Source of the DNA: Heliocidaris erythrogramma
Lineage: Eukaryota > Echinodermata > Echinoidea > Camarodonta > Echinometridae
Direction: 5' to 3'
Assembly: GCA_025617745.1 (NCBI GenBank)
Contig: CM046856.1
Location: 41,662,888 to 41,726,887, forward strand
DNA: 64,000 nucleotides
A program made the translations under genes and the position numbers. The notes beneath the pieces were generated by a model. The model had not been told where the DNA came from. It saw only the letters and a program-made list of their open reading frames with translations, and ran no database searches. Of the stretch, positions 61,112 to 64,000 are shown piece after piece (positions within the stretch are counted from its first letter, which is position 1; each line of letters starts with the position of its first letter).

Positions 61112-61579
61112 TACACTTTAAAAACTGAAGTGCTGTATATAGCACTTTTTGAGGGCATGCATAGGGACTGCACTCAGAGTGCTATTGAATGCACCCAGCG
61201 TGCTATTTCAGCACTTTCACGGGAGCTGGACCGGCTCCTTAAACTGCTAAACATTCATTAGATAATGATTTGGGCGAGCTTCGAACCAGGGTCCGCTGAT
61301 CGAGAATTGCTGGCATTACCGCTAGACTAACTCACATTGTACGATTTAGAGCAGATCATATTATTACATAGTGAATTTACGACACCACATATTCATGTTA
61401 TCTACTTGACTCCCATGACTAAACTGGATTGCAAGAAGCATTCGTTAGTCCATCGGTAACGTCAGCGCCTCTCAATCAGCGGAACCTGGTAAATTAGCAC
61501 ACTACAAGTGCTATAAACAGCATTTCAGGTGCAGTCACTATACATGCCCCTAAAAGTAGCACTTTAGTTTTTACAGTGT
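61112..61579. mobile_element. Nested MITE with GTACACTTTAAAAACT ends
   Basis: Left GTACACTTTAAAAACTGAAG, right (inward) GTACACTGTAAAAACTAAAG, both followed by GTGCT motifs. The interior has AGTGCTATTGAATGCACCCA and a tRNA-like stretch. It lies at the fold centre of the GACGTC-rich element. Confidence 0.75.
61262..61332 (-). repeat. tRNA-like sequence within the nested MITE
   Basis: On the minus strand: GAGTTAGTCTAGCGGTAATG (A-box-like) and CCTGGTTCGAAGCTCGCCC (B box). It has tRNA-like spacing between the boxes, but acceptor pairing is not convincing. Pseudogene or SINE head. Confidence 0.5.
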
Positions 61580-62629
61580 ACAAGACGTAGAGATGACGTC
61601 AAAATAAGACGTCTTGTGTTGGTGCAAGTTGTCGTCTTATTGACGTAATTACAGGACGTAAAAAAGACGAAAACCGCGACGTAAATATCACGTAATTTTT
61701 AACACTTTCTGCTATAAGGGAAGAGGAATGAAGACGTAGAGATGACGTCAAAATAAGACGTCCTCTTGACGTCTTGCGTTGGTGCAAGTTGTCGTCTTAT
61801 TGACGTAATTACAGGACGTAAAAAAGACGAAAACCACGACGTAAATATCACGTCATTTTTTAACACTTTCTGCTATCAGGGATATTGTATATTTCATAAC
61901 CTGGGACCTCCCAATGCATAAGCAAATTTGATTTCCTCTGCCATGTCTGCTGAGAAGGGTGTTCACTATTAACGCCCTTCTTGCTCTCAATAGGCAATTT
62001 GACGTCATTATATAATAATTCATGTTCATGATTATGCAGTGCGTTAGAGGTTCTACTTAGCAGGTGAAAATACATGTTGGAAAAATATCAGTCCAAAATC
62101 ACTGAAAAGCAAGATTAGACATGGTTGGCTATAGAAATATGTAATTCTTTTTCTGCGAGTTGGCGACATCCTAGTAGGCCGACAGCCCATGAGACGTCTC
62201 ATGAACCATAAGAAAAGTGGTCAGAAGGCCAGCAAGATTGACCTCGCTAGCCATAAGGACCGTTATCCATAACGCCCGACTAAATGAATACCGGTCTTTC
62301 TAATAACGAGCAGACCATAGACAAATTACCTCGCTATTCAAAAGGACCTCCATTCATAAGGACCACTATTCATAACGCGTGTTAAATGAATAGTGGTTTT
62401 CTATGAATGGCGAGCGGACCCCCTCGTGGGCTGTTGGTTTTGTGGGACGTCGGTATCACAGGCGTATTTGCACTTTTCTCGAAGGGGCAAAAATTTTCAC
62501 ACTTATTTTGTATAAAAATCTACAGAAATTACGTATTCGGGCACTGCTGCCTAATGGTGTCTTCATAAGGGGCAAATTGAAAAAGTGTCCATCTCAGTGT
62601 GATTTTCCAGCTTTTAGGATAAAAAACGA

Positions 62630-63240
62630 AAAACAAGGGAAGAAAGAAAAATATTAGTAGAAGGATAATGCAAAGAAAAACATGAACGATAGAGAGAGGA
62701 TAAAAGCGTAGGAAAGATGGAAGAGAAGATGACAGGAAACAAAGAATACAACAAGAAAAACGAAAATTGGAGAGGATAGATGAGTGGATAAAAACAAGGA
62801 ATAACATAAAGAAAGATTGAGATATAAATGATAGAAGGATAAAGATATCAAAAGTAACATAAGGAAAGATGGAAGAGAAGATGACAATTTGAATAAAATA
62901 ATGACATAACGAAAGGAAAGATGAAAATAAAAAAGATAGGATTTAAAAAAATGGCTTCTGGAAAGTAAGTAAAGATGGAAGCAGAAAATTATATAAAAAA
63001 GAATAATATCATGAAAGACAGAGAGAAATGATAAGATAAAAAAAAAGGTTATCTTAACGAATGATACAGAGAGAAAGGATAGAAGGATAAAGATTAACGT
63101 GGGGAGAAAATGATAAAAGGAAACAAAGGATGGAAAAATAATTGACAGAAGGATAAAAGCAAGAAATAACAAAACGAGAAATAGAGAGAGAAATGATAAA
63201 GGGTTATTATAAACGTGAGGAATACTGGAAGAGAAGATGA
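62630..63240. repeat. Purine-rich imperfect minisatellite
   Basis: Degenerate repeats of GGAAAGATGGAAGAGAAGAT, GATAGAAGGATAAAGA and AGAGAGAAATGATAA. Continues more weakly to about 63600. Minus-strand ORFs here are Phe/Leu/Ser-rich artefacts. Confidence 0.85.
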
Positions 63241-63289
63241 TAATGATAAAAATGGCCACTTATATGGGCTCATATGTCAGTTATAGCCG

Positions 63290-63420
63290 AACCGCCAAAG
63301 TAGCTATCAGGCATATCAGGTACCCATTTACACCTGGGTGAAGAGTGGCAAATGTAGATTAGTGTCTTGCCCAAAGACGTTAGTGCCATGGTAGGATTCG
63401 AACCCCGTTCGAACCCCGTT
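63290..63420. repeat. Retroelement-like tail fragment
   Basis: GTACCCATTTACACCTGGGT, GTGTCTTGCCCAAAGACG and GGATTCGAACCCC in this order resemble a tail found in many aquatic-animal SINEs and LINEs. Family not determined. CCCCGTTCGAA is duplicated at the end. Confidence 0.4.
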
Positions 63421-63743
63421 CTGCACGAAAGTGAAGATGAAAGCAAAAAAATAAATACATAGGATAAAAAGAATAAATATAAAGAGTAACATCAAGAAAA
63501 AAGGGAAGACAAGATGCTACAAAGAATCAAAGAATAACATAATGAAAGGAAAGGTGGAAAGAAACAAATTATAGAAGGATATAAAGAGAATAGCACTCTA
63601 TACCCTTTTGCTGCTAAAAAAAAAAACAGGTACCATGCATGAAATTCGTGAAAAATGTTCGAAAATTTCTACCCAGCGAGCCGCACCGCGACCAGACTGT
63701 TTAGTAAAAGCCGATATAAGATGGTTGCCAGAACAAATCCTTG

Positions 63744-63771
63744 AGGGGGGGGGGGGGGGGGGGGGGGGGCT
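63744..63771. repeat. Long G tract
   Basis: More than 20 consecutive G residues follow CAAATCCTTGA. Possible G-quadruplex former and a likely assembly-error site. Confidence 0.8.
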
Positions 63772-64000
63772 CGTACGTCTGTGGTCGGTACCATGGGATG
63801 AATCCCCTCCAGTTATGATGTTAAACCATTTTTATAAATTGAAAATTAACGAATTTACTCTTACTTGAGGTTGACAATTTTTCTTTTCTTTTTTTTCTTT
63901 TTTGCATAACCATGCACGTGCATAAAAATATCGGAACACGTGCTCATGTGCGTCGACACGCTTTTGGGACTCCGAAAGTACATTGTCTACCAAATTCATT

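Larger units (their letters stand above)
60969..61882. mobile_element. TA-flanked GACGTC-rich foldback element
   Basis: TA at 60967-60968 and 61883-61884 flanks TCCCTGATAGCAGAAAGTG and CACTTTCTGCTATCAGGGA. The left arm (60969-61110) is the reverse complement of the right arm, which is present twice in tandem (from 61582 and 61731). Arms are full of GACGT/ACGTC motifs including TGACGTCA. A second element (61112-61579) sits at the centre. Confidence 0.8.

Noticed and set aside
62654-63259. 201-codon hydrophobic ORF on the minus strand that looks like a membrane protein
   Set aside because: It is the pyrimidine strand of a purine-rich minisatellite, so Phe, Leu, Ser and Ile are forced by composition.

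Overview
The window is eukaryotic: one intron-rich gene sits in AT-rich DNA crowded with transposable elements. The gene is MCM3, a subunit of the MCM2-7 replicative helicase, on the minus strand. It can be followed from start codon (46385) to stop (8945) through 19 coding exons. All introns are GT-AG, all phases match, and the product is 821 residues. The repeats (DIRS-type elements, hAT-, piggyBac- and Mutator-like ends, (ACGG)n elements ending in a hairpin and A-tail, long G tracts, TTAGGG repeats) suggest a marine invertebrate. An echinoderm or other invertebrate deuterostome is most likely, but this is inferred from repeat style, not from a diagnostic gene.

Layout. 1-8.9 kb lies beyond the 3' end of MCM3: the end of a TTAA-bounded foldback element, then a 4.3 kb hAT-like element (8-bp duplication) holding a ~175-bp satellite and a four-block inverted structure (X-Y-X'-Y') with TTAA at every junction. 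8.9-46.4 kb is MCM3. Its introns hold a decayed DIRS retrotransposon with inverted ends and internal complementary region (intron 14), another TTAA element (intron 15), two inverted ~150-bp satellite arrays flanking exons 12 and 13 (introns 13 and 11), TA-bounded elements, a nested ~3 kb element (intron 11), a 9-bp-duplication element with a tRNA-like core (intron 8), direct repeats around exon 7, and a 1.9 kb Mutator-like element plus a TTAGGG-bearing element (intron 1). A compact promoter with CCAAT, E2F and TATA-like sites lies at 46.5-46.6 kb. 46.6-64 kb has no recognised host gene: a 5'-truncated L1/Tx1-type LINE with a 17-bp target duplication, a 7SL/Alu-like SINE, a third TTAA element, a ~680-bp tandem repeat carrying two later insertions whose empty sites survive in sister copies, a GACGTC-rich foldback element and purine-rich repeats.

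The points most worth checking are the interlocked TTAA structure, the 7SL-like SINE, the triplicated acidic exon of MCM3 (one extra copy could be an in-frame 57-nt cassette exon), and the inverted arrays that could pair in the pre-mRNA and loop out exons 12-13. No ORF outside MCM3 and the retroelements was recognised as a protein family; most short ORFs are low-complexity or repeat-derived.
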